Origin: Kaistia algarum | Lineage (GTDB): Bacteria > Pseudomonadota > Alphaproteobacteria > Rhizobiales > Kaistiaceae | Length of the DNA stretch: 64,000 nt | Assembly (NCBI RefSeq): GCF_026343945.1 | Contig: NZ_JAPKNJ010000001.1 | Location: 372,001 to 436,000 of the forward strand | Reading direction: 5' to 3' | Notes under the pieces: model-generated | What the model was told of the DNA's origin: nothing | Databases searched by the model: none | Seen by the model: only the letters and a program-made list of their open reading frames with translations | Program-made: the position numbers and the translations under genes | Shown: positions 33,361-41,618 of the stretch, piece by piece | Layout of the letters: each line of letters opens with the position of its first letter | How positions within the stretch are numbered: position 1 is the stretch's first letter

Positions 33361-34176
33361 ATGGAGATGGAAGAGTTTCGCACCGTTGATCCGGTGCGCA
33401 CGCCCGCAGGCTATGTCGGCGGCAAGAAGCAGCTCGCCCGGCGGCTGATAGCCGACATCGAGCGGACGCCGCATCGCCTCTATGCCGAGCCCTTCGTTGG
33501 GATGGGCGGCGTCTTCCTGCGCCGGCGTCTGGCACCGCCCGTCGAGGCCATCAACGATGCGTCGCAGGATGTCGCATGCCTGTTCCGCATCCTGCAGCGT
33601 CACTATCAGGCGTTCATGGACATGCTGAAGTGGCAGGTGACGAGCCGCGCCGAATTCGAGCGCCTGCTCGCGATGGAGCCAGCATCTCTGACCGACCTTG
33701 AGCGGGCAGCACGCTTCCTATACCTCCAGCGCCTCTCCTTCGGCGGGAAGGTCGTCGGCCGGACTTTCGGGATTGATACGAACGGCCCCGCCCGGTTCGA
33801 CGTGACGAAACTTACCGGGTTGCTTGAGGCCGTCCACGAGCGGCTCGCGGGCGTCTGGATCGAGTGCCTTCCCTGGGAGGCATTCCTCGCCCGCTGGGAT
33901 CGGCCGAAGACGCTCTTTTTCGTCGACCCGCCCTATGTCGGGACGGAGCACTACTACGGCAGGGCGCTGTTCTCGCCTGCCGACCACGAGCGGCTCGCAG
34001 CGGCTTTGAAAGCCCTTCAAGGCCGGTTCATACTGACTTTGAACGATCATCCCAAGGTTCGGGAGCTTTACGGCTGGGCGGAGATCCGGACCGAGGACCT
34101 AAGCTACACTGCGGCCGGAGGCCAGAACATCCGGCCAGCGCGGGAACTGGTCATCACTGGCGGGAGGGGACTATGA
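33361..34176 (+). CDS. DNA adenine methyltransferase (Dam/D12 family)
   Basis: A 271-residue N6-adenine methylase. Motif X is GYVGGKKQLA (residues 18-27), motif I is EPFVGMGGVF (43-52, the SAM-binding FxGxG), and motif IV is DPPY (189-192). The start is ATG 33361; ATG 33367 is also possible. It lies alone at the right end of the phage, where Mu has its mom modification gene, and would protect phage DNA from restriction or alter regulation. Target sequence cannot be told. Confidence 0.88.
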   Translation: MEMEEFRTVDPVRTPAGYVGGKKQLARRLIADIERTPHRLYAEPFVGMGGVFLRRRLAPPVEAINDASQDVACLFRILQRHYQAFMDMLKWQVTSRAEFERLLAMEPASLTDLERAARFLYLQRLSFGGKVVGRTFGIDTNGPARFDVTKLTGLLEAVHERLAGVWIECLPWEAFLARWDRPKTLFFVDPPYVGTEHYYGRALFSPADHERLAAALKALQGRFILTLNDHPKVRELYGWAEIRTEDLSYTAAGGQNIRPARELVITGGRGL

Positions 34177-34193
34177 TCGCCGAATGCAAATTG

Positions 34194-34242
34194 CTGCCAT
34201 TTCAAGTGTCCCGCACTGCCATTTCAAATGGCGCGCTACACA
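34194..34242 (+). repeat. candidate prophage right end with two tandem 22-bp sites
   Basis: CTGCCATTTCAAGTG at 34194 recurs as CTGCCATTTCAAATG at 34216, a period of exactly 22 bases. The second copy holds the palindrome GCCATTTCAAATGGC (34218-34232). MuA transposase sites at Mu ends are 22 bases long and contain TTTCA. The pair begins 18 bases after the methylase stop, and the sequence reaches CTACACA at 34236-34242. Plausible right-end transposase sites; the left end is not in the window. Confidence 0.4.
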
Positions 34243-34520
34243 GAGGGAACACCTGGCCCCGGAGGGGTGAACCTCCCGCCCTCCATCCTGACCCCGAAAG
34301 AATGACTCAGGGAGTCCGTACAGCGCGTTTCTCAGGGTGCCCGCTAGGGCAGTAGCCTGACGGCGCGGAGTCTCTGTACGAGGCTCCTATGAGCTATCGG
34401 AAGTTGGTGTTGGTCCACACCTCATGGGGGATCTCATCGAGAACCATGTGGCGACCGTTCCAGAGCGTCCGGCCAATCACTCGCAGCGATAATCAGATCG
34501 GAGAAGCCGGGCGACGGATT

Positions 34521-34826
34521 CTGTCGAGTGGCGGCGCATGCAGGTGGAGGATGTTGCTAGGCTGACTGGCCTGTGGCGATCGAGAAGGGAACTGAACCCG
34601 CTGGCGACTTAGCGTTCGTCGTCTCGGTTCGCCTCAGGAGGGGATGATATCCCCGTCTCTGATGAGTTGCAGACACAAGCGGCGGAAGGAAAACGAGGCG
34701 TGTATTTATGGTATATCACACAGGGGCAGATGGAGGCAAAAACTAAATGATCGCCAAAAGCGATGCAAAAACAACCAGTTGAAAAATCAATACTAAGTCG
34801 GCCTTACGGATATCGAATTGCGCGTA
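34521..34826 (+). repeat. diverged 0.3-kb direct repeat, copy A
   Basis: It starts at CTGTCGAGTGGCGGCGCATG and ends at AATTGCGCGTA. Copy B at 35012-35316 matches over nearly the whole length with many substitutions and small gaps. The best conserved block is TTCGCCTCAGGAGGGGATGA and the hairpin GGGGATGATATCCCC (34640-34654). Neither strand gives a continuous reading frame here. Confidence 0.65.
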
Positions 34827-35011
34827 ATGATTGCATTATGGAGTAGGAGCATCCGGAGGATCAGCGCGGACGAAATTTCCACGCGGAGCATCTGCAGCGT
34901 ATCTCACCGATTGACGTGCACACCACTCAAAGGCCTTGCCGACATGGCGTAGTCGGTCTTGGCCAGATCAGCCGGGGCGATATTCACATAGCAGAAGCGA
35001 GGGAACGTCCT

Positions 35012-35316
35012 CTGTCAATCGGCGGCGCATCTGGTGGGATGTTGCTCTGCCGACTGGCCTTTGGAGAACGAGACGGGGAACTTAAGCTCGCTAGGACAGG
35101 GCGTTTGTCGTCTCGTTTCGCCTCAGGAGGGGATGATATCCCCGTATCTGATTGAGTTGCAGACTTAGGTGATCGAAGGCTCACGAGGGGTGAACCTATA
35201 GTGGATCACACGGGGGCAGATGGTCGTAAGAACAAAATGGCCATCAAAAGCGCTGCGAAAACAATGAGTTGCAAAACCAACACTAAGGCGGCCTTACGAG
35301 TGCCAAATTGCGCGTA
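35012..35316 (+). repeat. diverged 0.3-kb direct repeat, copy B
   Basis: Partner of 34521-34826, about 490 bases downstream. The hairpin GGGGATGATATCCCC recurs at 35129-35143 and GGCCTTACG followed by AATTGCGCGTA recurs at the end. On the minus strand this copy has a 66-codon open frame whose middle (TGISSPPEAKRDD) is also readable in copy A, where a stop follows. Confidence 0.65.
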
Positions 35317-35817
35317 TCGGTTGTGTCCGAGCTTCTTCGGGCGGCAGAGATTTGCGATCACGATATCCGCTCGAGGCATCGACATCGAACCTCATCTGAC
35401 ACGGACGCGATTTGAAAGCCTTACTGCGGGGGGCTGAGGTAGCAAGTCCTTTGGGACATCAGGAAAGCCATAGGCCGGCATTTGGCTAGAAAGCTGCACA
35501 TGCTGATGGAACCACAGGCCGCGTGTCCAACTCGATCGTTCTGCCACAAGGCCAGGAGTTGGGTTCTTCTAAGAGGGCCTCTAGCCCAGCTCTTCTATCA
35601 AGCATTTTCGCGGAGCGTGGTTAGGGCGGGCCGGCAATCGACGCCAAGCTCCGACAAGACACAAACCGTGCTGTCAGCCTTCCGCGCTGCATAGCTAGGC
35701 GATCAAGTATCCGGGGTCTCCCCGCCTATTCCAAAGTCGCTTTTAGGGGCGGAAGGGTCGCACGGGTGCGAGTCAAGGAACCCCCGATGACGGCTTGGCG
35801 AACTGTGAGTCCGTTTT

Positions 35818-37266
35818 CTATTCGCCTAGCGAGAGCAGTTCGACAAGATCACGTTTTTGGCCGATTTCGAGGCCGTTCGGCGAATACACGCCATAGGTCA
35901 TCCCGGTCTTCTTATGCCCAAGGATTTGAGCAGCTTCGGATTCGGGGATACGGCTCCGTTCGAAAGTTTGTGCGACGTTCTTGCGAAATGCGTGGAAAGT
36001 CGATCCGCCCGCGATGCTCTTGAAGCGACGCCCAAGCACTTTGCCGATGGCTGCCCCTCGTTTGCCGTCAAGCTTGCTGGGCTTCAGATCGGGAAACAGG
36101 TAACCGTCTGCTGGTGCGAGTTCGAGAAGTGGTTGCAATGCGTGATGAATCGGGACCACGCGGACGCTGCTATCGGTCTTTCCTGCAGTGATGTCGAAAT
36201 AGCGGACGCCGTCGACCTCGCATAAGTTGACAGCTTCCAACGCGCATATCTCGTTGAGCCGCAGTCCTGACAACAATGCTATGCGAGGCAACCAATACAG
36301 CGGGTCAGGCCTTCCCTTTATTCCGGCGCTAACTTCGCTAGCCAGCAATTTGCGAAGGGCGGCGTTTGACCAAGGGGCGTTGGCACCCTTTCGGGTCTTG
36401 CTTTCTACCCGGTGCCCTGAAAACGGGTTGGCGCCGATCACCTCGCCTTGCTTGACTGCCCAGTCCCACAGCGCCCCAAGATCAGAGGCAAAACGGGTGA
36501 CCGTACGACCAGAGATTCGCTCTCCCTCCATCGTTTCGGACAGAGCAAGGATATAAGCGAAAGAACGAGACTTCGTCTGCGGAGAACGTCCCCAATGGGG
36601 ATGAAGTCGCTTCACCTTATCGAAGAAGTCCGCTGACTTCCTTGCGTCGACCGTGGCAAGCGGAGCATCATTGATGTGGTCTCGAAATAGTCGATAAACA
36701 GCCTCTCGCTGGCTGATGGTTTGATCTGACAGCTTTGCGCGGCTATCGCGCTGACGGTCCAAATTGAAGCGGGCCGAAATCTCTGAGAACGGTATCTTGA
36801 ATCGGCTTGGCATCGGCGTGCCCTCGCGAGCATTCTTGATTGCCGTGAGTGCAGCATCGACTGCGGGAACAACTTCGTCCCCTGTCGCCTCGCTAATGTC
36901 GACAAGCCCCAATCGTCTTGCCTCTGGATTGGCCACAGAATCCCAAAGCAGATCGAGGTGCATATCGCGATCGTCCTTGTCGCGATAGTTCTCGCTGATC
37001 CATTCGACCTGTCTCAGGGTCTCCTGATAGACAGCTCGTGGCGTCGAAGCCGAGTCCTTCCCGCTCCACAAACGAAACTCCCGCTTCCAATGAACTTTGC
37101 GCTCGTCGGCAAGATGCGCTGCCACGTACCTGTCGGAGGTACGGAGATTCTCCTGAATGGACACCTTGCCATAGTGGGCTTGGAGAGCGATCGGGACGCC
37201 GATCTGAAACCAAAAAACGTTGCCACGGAGCTTTGCATAAGGGGGAGCCTTCACGGCACCATCCAC
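35818..37266 (-). CDS. tyrosine recombinase / site-specific integrase
   Basis: A 482-residue integrase. The N-terminal 300 residues contain an arm-binding region and a SAM-like core-binding domain. The catalytic domain has GLRLNEICAL (first Arg), AGKTDSSVRVVPI (Lys), HAFRKN (His425, Arg428), GHKK (His451) and TYGVYS (Tyr461, or less likely Tyr458). The gene is complete. Its start lies about 80 bases from the 3' end of tRNA-Gln, the usual arrangement for an element integrated into a tRNA gene. It is less GC-rich than the phage and host genes. Confidence 0.92.
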   Translation of the reverse strand: MDGAVKAPPYAKLRGNVFWFQIGVPIALQAHYGKVSIQENLRTSDRYVAAHLADERKVHWKREFRLWSGKDSASTPRAVYQETLRQVEWISENYRDKDDRDMHLDLLWDSVANPEARRLGLVDISEATGDEVVPAVDAALTAIKNAREGTPMPSRFKIPFSEISARFNLDRQRDSRAKLSDQTISQREAVYRLFRDHINDAPLATVDARKSADFFDKVKRLHPHWGRSPQTKSRSFAYILALSETMEGERISGRTVTRFASDLGALWDWAVKQGEVIGANPFSGHRVESKTRKGANAPWSNAALRKLLASEVSAGIKGRPDPLYWLPRIALLSGLRLNEICALEAVNLCEVDGVRYFDITAGKTDSSVRVVPIHHALQPLLELAPADGYLFPDLKPSKLDGKRGAAIGKVLGRRFKSIAGGSTFHAFRKNVAQTFERSRIPESEAAQILGHKKTGMTYGVYSPNGLEIGQKRDLVELLSLGE

Positions 37267-37347
37267 AATCGTTGAGTACAGATCCTGAGTAAAATACAGG
37301 ATGTCTAAGAGCGCAAGCCCTTGAAAAGCATGACACTCTTGACACGA

Positions 37348-37422
37348 TGGCTGGGGCGGGAGGATTCGAACCTCCGGTTGGCGGTACCAAAAACCGCTGC
37401 CTTACCGCTTGGCTACGCCCCA
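37348..37422 (-). tRNA. tRNA-Gln (TTG)
   Basis: On the minus strand it folds as acceptor TGGGGCG/CGCCCCA, D arm GCC-AAGCGGTAAG-GC, anticodon stem GCGGT/ACCGC with loop TTTTGGT (anticodon TTG), T stem GGAGG/CCTCC with TTCGAAT, and 3' GCCA. The 3' half faces the integrase gene and is the likely attachment site. The gene is intact, so the element restored it on integration or the crossover lies at its very end. Confidence 0.95.
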
Positions 37423-37568
37423 GCAGGCGGCGCGAGGAGTTCTCGGCCGGCGTCCGTCCTATACCGGTTCAACTTTTCCCCTGCAATCGCCTTGCGCGTC
37501 GTCCACAGGCCCATTCGGTGCTTGCGGGCGGAAAGGACGGCAGCTATATACCGGCTCGCCGCTGGTCA

Positions 37569-37645
37569 CGGAGTGTAGCGCAGCCTGGTAGCGCACATCG
37601 TTCGGGACGATGGGGTCGCAGGTTCAAATCCTGCCACTCCGACCA
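37569..37645 (+). tRNA. tRNA-Pro (CGG)
   Basis: Acceptor CGGAGTG/CACTCCG, D-stem GCGC/GCGC, anticodon stem CATCG/CGATG with loop TTCGGGA (anticodon CGG), T stem GCAGG/CCTGC with TTCAAAT, discriminator A and encoded CCA. It is an intact chromosomal tRNA, about 150 bases from tRNA-Gln on the opposite strand. Confidence 0.95.
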
Positions 37646-37740
37646 ACGCGCCTTTCCCGATCCCTATCCGACGCATAGACGACCCCCTAGGGGCCCCCAA
37701 TTAATTTTTCCTTGCCTGCGCCGGACCGCGTTGAATCGCG

Positions 37741-38460
37741 TCAGCTGCCGAGCTTGTCGAGCGCCGCGTCCAGCCCTTCCGACGTGAAGTCGAAGGTTAC
37801 CGTCCGCCCGCCGCGCATGATGATTTCCGTCCTCGCCGTGCCGGATTTCCGCAGGAGCGCGATGAAATCGCCGGCCAGCTTGGCGCGCACCTCGCAGGAA
37901 TGACGGCCGCAGGACTGGAACGGCACGATCTTCGGCGCCCCGCTGCCGAGGACGAGCGACATGCCGCGATTGATCTGGACATCCGTCGGGGTCGTCCAGA
38001 CGGCGAAGAGACCATCCTTGCCCTTCTCGATCGTCCACGATGTCTCCAGCGAGGGATCATCCGGCATGGCGAGGCTCTGCGAGGCCGTGCAGAATCGCGG
38101 CGTCGCATCGTCGCAGGCGGCCTGCCAGCCCATGGGCCGGGATGGCGCCAGGGCAGCCTCCTCCGCGGCCATGCGGAGCGGCGGCGCAGCGGATATCGAT
38201 CCGGTCGGCGCCGGATCGAGGCCGGCAGCGTCTACGGGATGCACAGGCGGCGCCACGGGACCCGCGACCTGCAATATCGGCTCGACCGGACCCCCGCCCA
38301 GCCCCCATCCGGCCAGGAGATTGCGGGCGGCGTTCAGCGTCCCGTCGGATTGCCAGAGGATGACGGCAGCAACGAACGCGACGACGCATGCCCCTTCGAT
38401 CAATCGGGGGAGGATGGGTCGACCGTCGGGCGGTCCCTCGTCGTTGAACGAATCAGCCAT
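37741..38460 (-). CDS. IalB-family protein with N-terminal membrane anchor
   Basis: A 239-residue protein. I took the ATG at 38460; a TTG at 38496 would add 12 residues. One membrane helix lies near residues 22-38 (LIEGACVVAFVAAVILW), then a Pro/Gly linker, then an IalB-type domain (GWQAACD, TPRFCTASQSLA, TWTIEKG-like, RGMSLVLGSGAPKIVPFQSCGRHSCEVRAKLAGDF). The paired cysteines fit the family's disulfides. IalB-like proteins are periplasmic or envelope proteins of Rhizobiales. It is in tandem with a second copy. Confidence 0.78.
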   Translation of the reverse strand: MADSFNDEGPPDGRPILPRLIEGACVVAFVAAVILWQSDGTLNAARNLLAGWGLGGGPVEPILQVAGPVAPPVHPVDAAGLDPAPTGSISAAPPLRMAAEEAALAPSRPMGWQAACDDATPRFCTASQSLAMPDDPSLETSWTIEKGKDGLFAVWTTPTDVQINRGMSLVLGSGAPKIVPFQSCGRHSCEVRAKLAGDFIALLRKSGTARTEIIMRGGRTVTFDFTSEGLDAALDKLGS

Positions 38461-38515
38461 GGGCGAATCATGCCTTCCAGCGATTCGCGCGGTCAATCGA
38501 TCGGCAGCAATTCGC

Positions 38516-39058
38516 TCAATGGATCCTGGAATAGGCGTCCGAAAAGCCCGCGAGCGGCATTTGCAGCTTGATCGGCGCCTTGTCGAGATTCTGGAAGATC
38601 AGGTCGAGCGTGTTGCCCTTCTGGAGGGCGGCGAGGAAATCGGCTGGCAGCGGCGAGCCGGCATAGCAGCCGCCCGCATCGCAGGTCTGCAGCGGCAGGC
38701 TGCGGCCCTTGGCGCCGTCGACGTCGAGCGTCACGCCCGCTTCAAGCGAGAGACCGAGGGGCACGCGGACGAGCAATACCGGCTTCTTGGTATCGGCCGG
38801 CACGCGGATCGTCACCGAGGCGACGAGTTGCCCCGTCTGCTTGAGCACGGCGCGCTGCTCCATGCGGCATTCGAGCGGCCCATCGCGCGAGGGCGCCGAG
38901 CAGGCGCTGACCCAGCCTGGCGGCGGGCTTGCCGCGTCGGCGCCGCCCAGCGTTGGCACAGCGCCGTCCTCGGCGAGCGCAGCACCCGCGCCGATCGCCA
39001 ATGATGCCACCAGCATGGCGATTGCCGCGCCTGTTCTGAAAACCGTCTTGCGTGCCAT
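38516..39058 (-). CDS. IalB-family secreted protein
   Basis: A 180-residue protein from ATG at 39058. The signal peptide is RTGAAIAMLVASLAIGAGAALA. The mature part follows the IalB layout: GWVSACSA, CRMEQRAVLKQTGQLVASVTIRVP, VRVPLGLSLEAGVTLDVDG, LQTCDAGGCYAGSPLPADFLAALQKG. The four cysteines fit two disulfides. In Bartonella IalB aids erythrocyte entry; in free-living relatives the role is unknown. It lies upstream of the anchored paralogue on the same strand. Confidence 0.82.
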   Translation of the reverse strand: MARKTVFRTGAAIAMLVASLAIGAGAALAEDGAVPTLGGADAASPPPGWVSACSAPSRDGPLECRMEQRAVLKQTGQLVASVTIRVPADTKKPVLLVRVPLGLSLEAGVTLDVDGAKGRSLPLQTCDAGGCYAGSPLPADFLAALQKGNTLDLIFQNLDKAPIKLQMPLAGFSDAYSRIH

Positions 39059-39941
39059 AAACCGAATCCCCCGTTGCAGCCGCAACACATTGCCGGGCGG
39101 CACGCATCGCGCAAGCACCCGGTGCGGAAGAATCGCCCATGGACCTTCGGCCCTCCCCACCGCAGCACAGGGATCGCGACCAGAAAGCACACCGTGCAGG
39201 GGTCAGCACCGATCTCCCCGCCGGCCGGTGGCCGCGAGGCTTGAGGCAATCGAAGAGGTCGCGCGGGGCGGCCGGGCGTCGGCGCAGGAGCGTCGCGCCG
39301 GCGTAAGATTGATGGTGGTGGTTTGCTCCGACCGCCCTTGTGCGACGGTCCGGCGCCCCGCGCGCGGCAGGTGTTCCAGCCTCGCGCGATGGACCCTGGG
39401 CGTTGCTTTCGCTTCGGCCGCCCGGCGACGAAGTCCACGCTTCCGCTCGAACGAGGGAAGCACCGCCGCTGTTCCGGTATCACGGGACAGGCGCATCACG
39501 CTTCGGCCGCCGGAAGGCCAAGGCTCGTTACGCCCGCGCCAGCCGGCCCGCCACATCCCCGCCCGCGTCTCGGAATGACCGGTTCGCCCTCTTCGTTGAG
39601 CGGAGACAACCAGACTATACTACAGGTTGTATGTAGCGGGGATAGATTTCTTTTCGGGGGCAACGGGGCGCACCAGCGTATTGACGCATCCCCGCCCCCA
39701 AAGAGCGGGTTGCGAACGCTCGTGCCTTTTCGGGCGGCTGGCAGCTTGCTTCGCCGCGCCGAGCATCCGGCAGAGACTCTTGCTTCCTTCGGAGGAAGAT
39801 CTGCTGCTTGCGCTTCATCCACGAGCGCCTCATCAGCGGGATGCTATCCGGGGCGACGCCGTATCGATGAACAAGCCCCGAAGCCAATGGCCGGAGCATT
39901 GCTTCGTTTGGAAGACAGACTATTGCAGTGCCCGAAATCCT
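39059..39941 (+). other. intergenic stretch without a supported gene
   Basis: Roughly 0.9 kb between the IalB gene and the NlpC/P60-like gene. Open frames overlap on both strands but none has a ribosome site together with recognisable sequence. The left two thirds are very GC-rich; the part after about 39600 is less so (for example CAGACTATACTACAGGTTG), which suggests acquired DNA. I see no RNA gene. Confidence 0.5.
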
Positions 39942-39969
39942 CATACATGATGCAACCATCAGATGTATG
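39942..39969 (+). promoter_or_regulatory. inverted repeat in front of NlpC/P60-like gene
   Basis: CATACAT (39942-39948) and ATGTATG (39963-39969) are a perfect 7-base inverted repeat with a 14-base gap. The right arm abuts the ribosome site GGAGGT at 39969-39974. Such placement suits an operator that blocks transcription or translation. No binding protein can be named. Confidence 0.35.
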
Positions 39970-39978
39970 GAGGTGACT

Positions 39979-40446
39979 ATGCAGGTTGAAGCTGTATTGG
40001 CACGTGCCCGGGTCGCTACTGGGCAAGGCATTCGCTACGGGCTTGGCAAAGGCGGGATGAACCCCGGGTCTCCGACGCCCGGCTCGGGCGGACGTTGCGA
40101 CTGCACCGGATTTGCAGCTTGGAGTCTCGGGTTCAGCCGCAAGCTAGACGAATCCTTCTACAGACATTTCAACGGCGGCTGGTTCGAAACCACTGCTGTT
40201 TGGACGGACATCGGTGCCAATGTCGGCATCCTGGAGAGCATCGAAGGTCCTCGACCGGGTGCGATCGTCGTCTATCCCGACCATGATGGGCATGAGGGCC
40301 ACATTGGCATCATGCTCAACGCCAACCATGTCGTGCATTGCTCGATGGGCAATGATCGGAAATTTGGCAATGCCATTCAAATTACCGATCCGGGTGTCTT
40401 TCAGACTCCGGCTACACGATTTGGATGGCTGCACGGTCTTGTCTGA
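39979..40446 (+). CDS. NlpC/P60- or CHAP-like cysteine hydrolase without signal peptide
   Basis: A 155-residue protein. I chose ATG 39979, behind GGAGGT; the frame itself is open from 39928. GRCDCTGFAAWSLG provides the presumed nucleophile cysteine in the D/N-C-T/S-GF pattern, and GHEGHIGIML provides the histidine. These are the core of NlpC/P60 and CHAP peptidoglycan amidases. There is no signal peptide or targeting domain, so export would need another route. A tail-lysin relic, effector or household hydrolase are all possible. Confidence 0.65.
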   Translation: MQVEAVLARARVATGQGIRYGLGKGGMNPGSPTPGSGGRCDCTGFAAWSLGFSRKLDESFYRHFNGGWFETTAVWTDIGANVGILESIEGPRPGAIVVYPDHDGHEGHIGIMLNANHVVHCSMGNDRKFGNAIQITDPGVFQTPATRFGWLHGLV

Positions 40447-40463
40447 TACGCGCGTCAGTCGCG

Positions 40464-40497
40464 ACTGAGCGCCCGATGCCAATATCGGGCGCTCAGT
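40464..40497 (+). terminator. 14-bp perfect hairpin between convergent genes
   Basis: ACTGAGCGCCCGAT (40464-40477) pairs perfectly with ATCGGGCGCTCAGT (40484-40497) around the loop GCCAAT. It lies between the convergent NlpC/P60-like and SMP-30 genes. There is no T-run on either side, so a classic intrinsic terminator is not certain, but it could act in both directions with Rho or as an RNA 3' end. Confidence 0.6.
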
Positions 40498-40511
40498 GAC
40501 GTCGGTGCCGC

Positions 40512-41435
40512 TCAGACCTTCGGCCGGAGCGCGCCCTGCGTGTTGAGATAGACCGAATAGAGGCTCGTCGTGCCGCAGATGTAGAGCCGGTTGCGCTTGC
40601 GGCCGCCGAAGGTGACGTTGGCGACGACTTCGGGGATGAGGATCTTGCCGATCAGCTTGCCGTCCGGCGCGAAGCAGTGGACGCCGTCGGCTGCCGAACT
40701 CCAGACATTGCCATGCACATCGACGCGGAAGCCGTCGAAAAGCCCGGCGTCGCAGGTGGCGAACTTCCGCCCCTGGCCAACGCCGCGGCCGTCCGAATTG
40801 ACCGGATAGGCGCGTATGTCGGGCGAGCAGTCGGGTTTGTGGGTCAGCCCGGTATCGGCGACGTAGAGGGTCTTCTCGTCCGGAGTGAATGCCAGGCCGT
40901 TGGGGCGTACCATATCGGTGATGACCGCCGTGACGCCGCCATTCACCGGATCGATCCGGTAGACATTGCAGGCGCCGAGTTCGGAAACCGCGTAATCGCC
41001 CTCATATTCGCCGTCGATGCCGTAGCTGGGGTCGGTGAACCAGACGGATCCGTCGGACTTCACGACCACGTCATTGGGCGAATTGAGCTTCTTGCCCTCG
41101 AAGCGATCGGCGAGGATTTTGCGCGAGCCATCATGCTCGATGCGGGTCACGGCGCGGCCGCGATGCTCGCAGGAGACGAGCCGTCCCTCGAGATCGACCG
41201 TGTGGCCATTATGGTTGTTGCATGGGGTGAGGAACACCGAAACCGAGCCGTCGGTCTCGTCGTAGCGCAGGAGGCGGTCGTTCGGGATGTCGGACCAGAT
41301 CAGGTATTTGCCAGCGGCGAAATAGGCCGGGCCCTCGGCCCAGCGGCTGCCGGTCCACAGCTTCTCGATGTGGACATTGCCCATCGCGTAGCGACGGAAC
41401 CGGTCGTCGAAAACGACGAAATCCTTGTCGAGCAT
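40512..41435 (-). CDS. SMP-30/gluconolactonase family hydrolase
   Basis: A 307-residue six-bladed propeller protein. I chose the ATG at 41435, behind GGAAGAG, not the longer frame. Metal ligands are visible: Glu in WAEGPAYF, Asn in NSPNDVVV, Asn in VRPNGLAF, Asp in GLFDGFRVD. These proteins open sugar lactones such as gluconolactone or related aldonolactones, or act as calcium-binding hydrolases. The neighbours do not reveal the sugar. Confidence 0.88.
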   Translation of the reverse strand: MLDKDFVVFDDRFRRYAMGNVHIEKLWTGSRWAEGPAYFAAGKYLIWSDIPNDRLLRYDETDGSVSVFLTPCNNHNGHTVDLEGRLVSCEHRGRAVTRIEHDGSRKILADRFEGKKLNSPNDVVVKSDGSVWFTDPSYGIDGEYEGDYAVSELGACNVYRIDPVNGGVTAVITDMVRPNGLAFTPDEKTLYVADTGLTHKPDCSPDIRAYPVNSDGRGVGQGRKFATCDAGLFDGFRVDVHGNVWSSAADGVHCFAPDGKLIGKILIPEVVANVTFGGRKRNRLYICGTTSLYSVYLNTQGALRPKV

Positions 41436-41618
41436 GTCTCTTCCCTTTGTACTTTTCTTGAACCGCCGCGAGCATAGGACAAAGCCCATGCGGCGCAAGG
41501 GAGAGTGGATCGGTTCTCCTCCCTGATCGTTCCCCTAACAGACTGTTCACCGATGCGCGGCTTTCCATGCCGGCCGCGGCACGCCATGTAGGGCTCACCA
41601 ACCATGAAGGAGACAATG

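Larger units (their letters stand above)
34243..35817 (+). other. gene-free lower-GC stretch between phage and integrase
   Basis: About 1.6 kb without a convincing gene. Short open frames in it lack ribosome sites and family features. It holds the two diverged repeat copies listed separately and short hairpins. Base composition is visibly less GC-rich than on either side. It is probably decayed mobile-element DNA. Confidence 0.6.

Noticed and set aside
34261..34276. GGAGG...CCTCC hairpin just after the candidate phage end
   Set aside because: The stem is only five pairs, there is no T-run, and no clear gene ends there.
34381..34520. Minus-strand frames reading like gene ends (for example SPGFSDLIIAASDWPDAL), possibly a PIN-domain toxin remnant
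   Set aside because: The stretch is too short and interrupted by stops to support a pseudogene call.
1..37347. Second copy of the tRNA-Gln 3' end (attachment site) elsewhere in the window
   Set aside because: Reading both strands I found no repeat of the T-arm/acceptor sequence; the other attachment site, if present, is outside the window.
39203..39900. Several overlapping open frames between the IalB and NlpC/P60-like genes
   Set aside because: Arg-rich, no ribosome sites and no domain features; typical random frames in GC-rich DNA.
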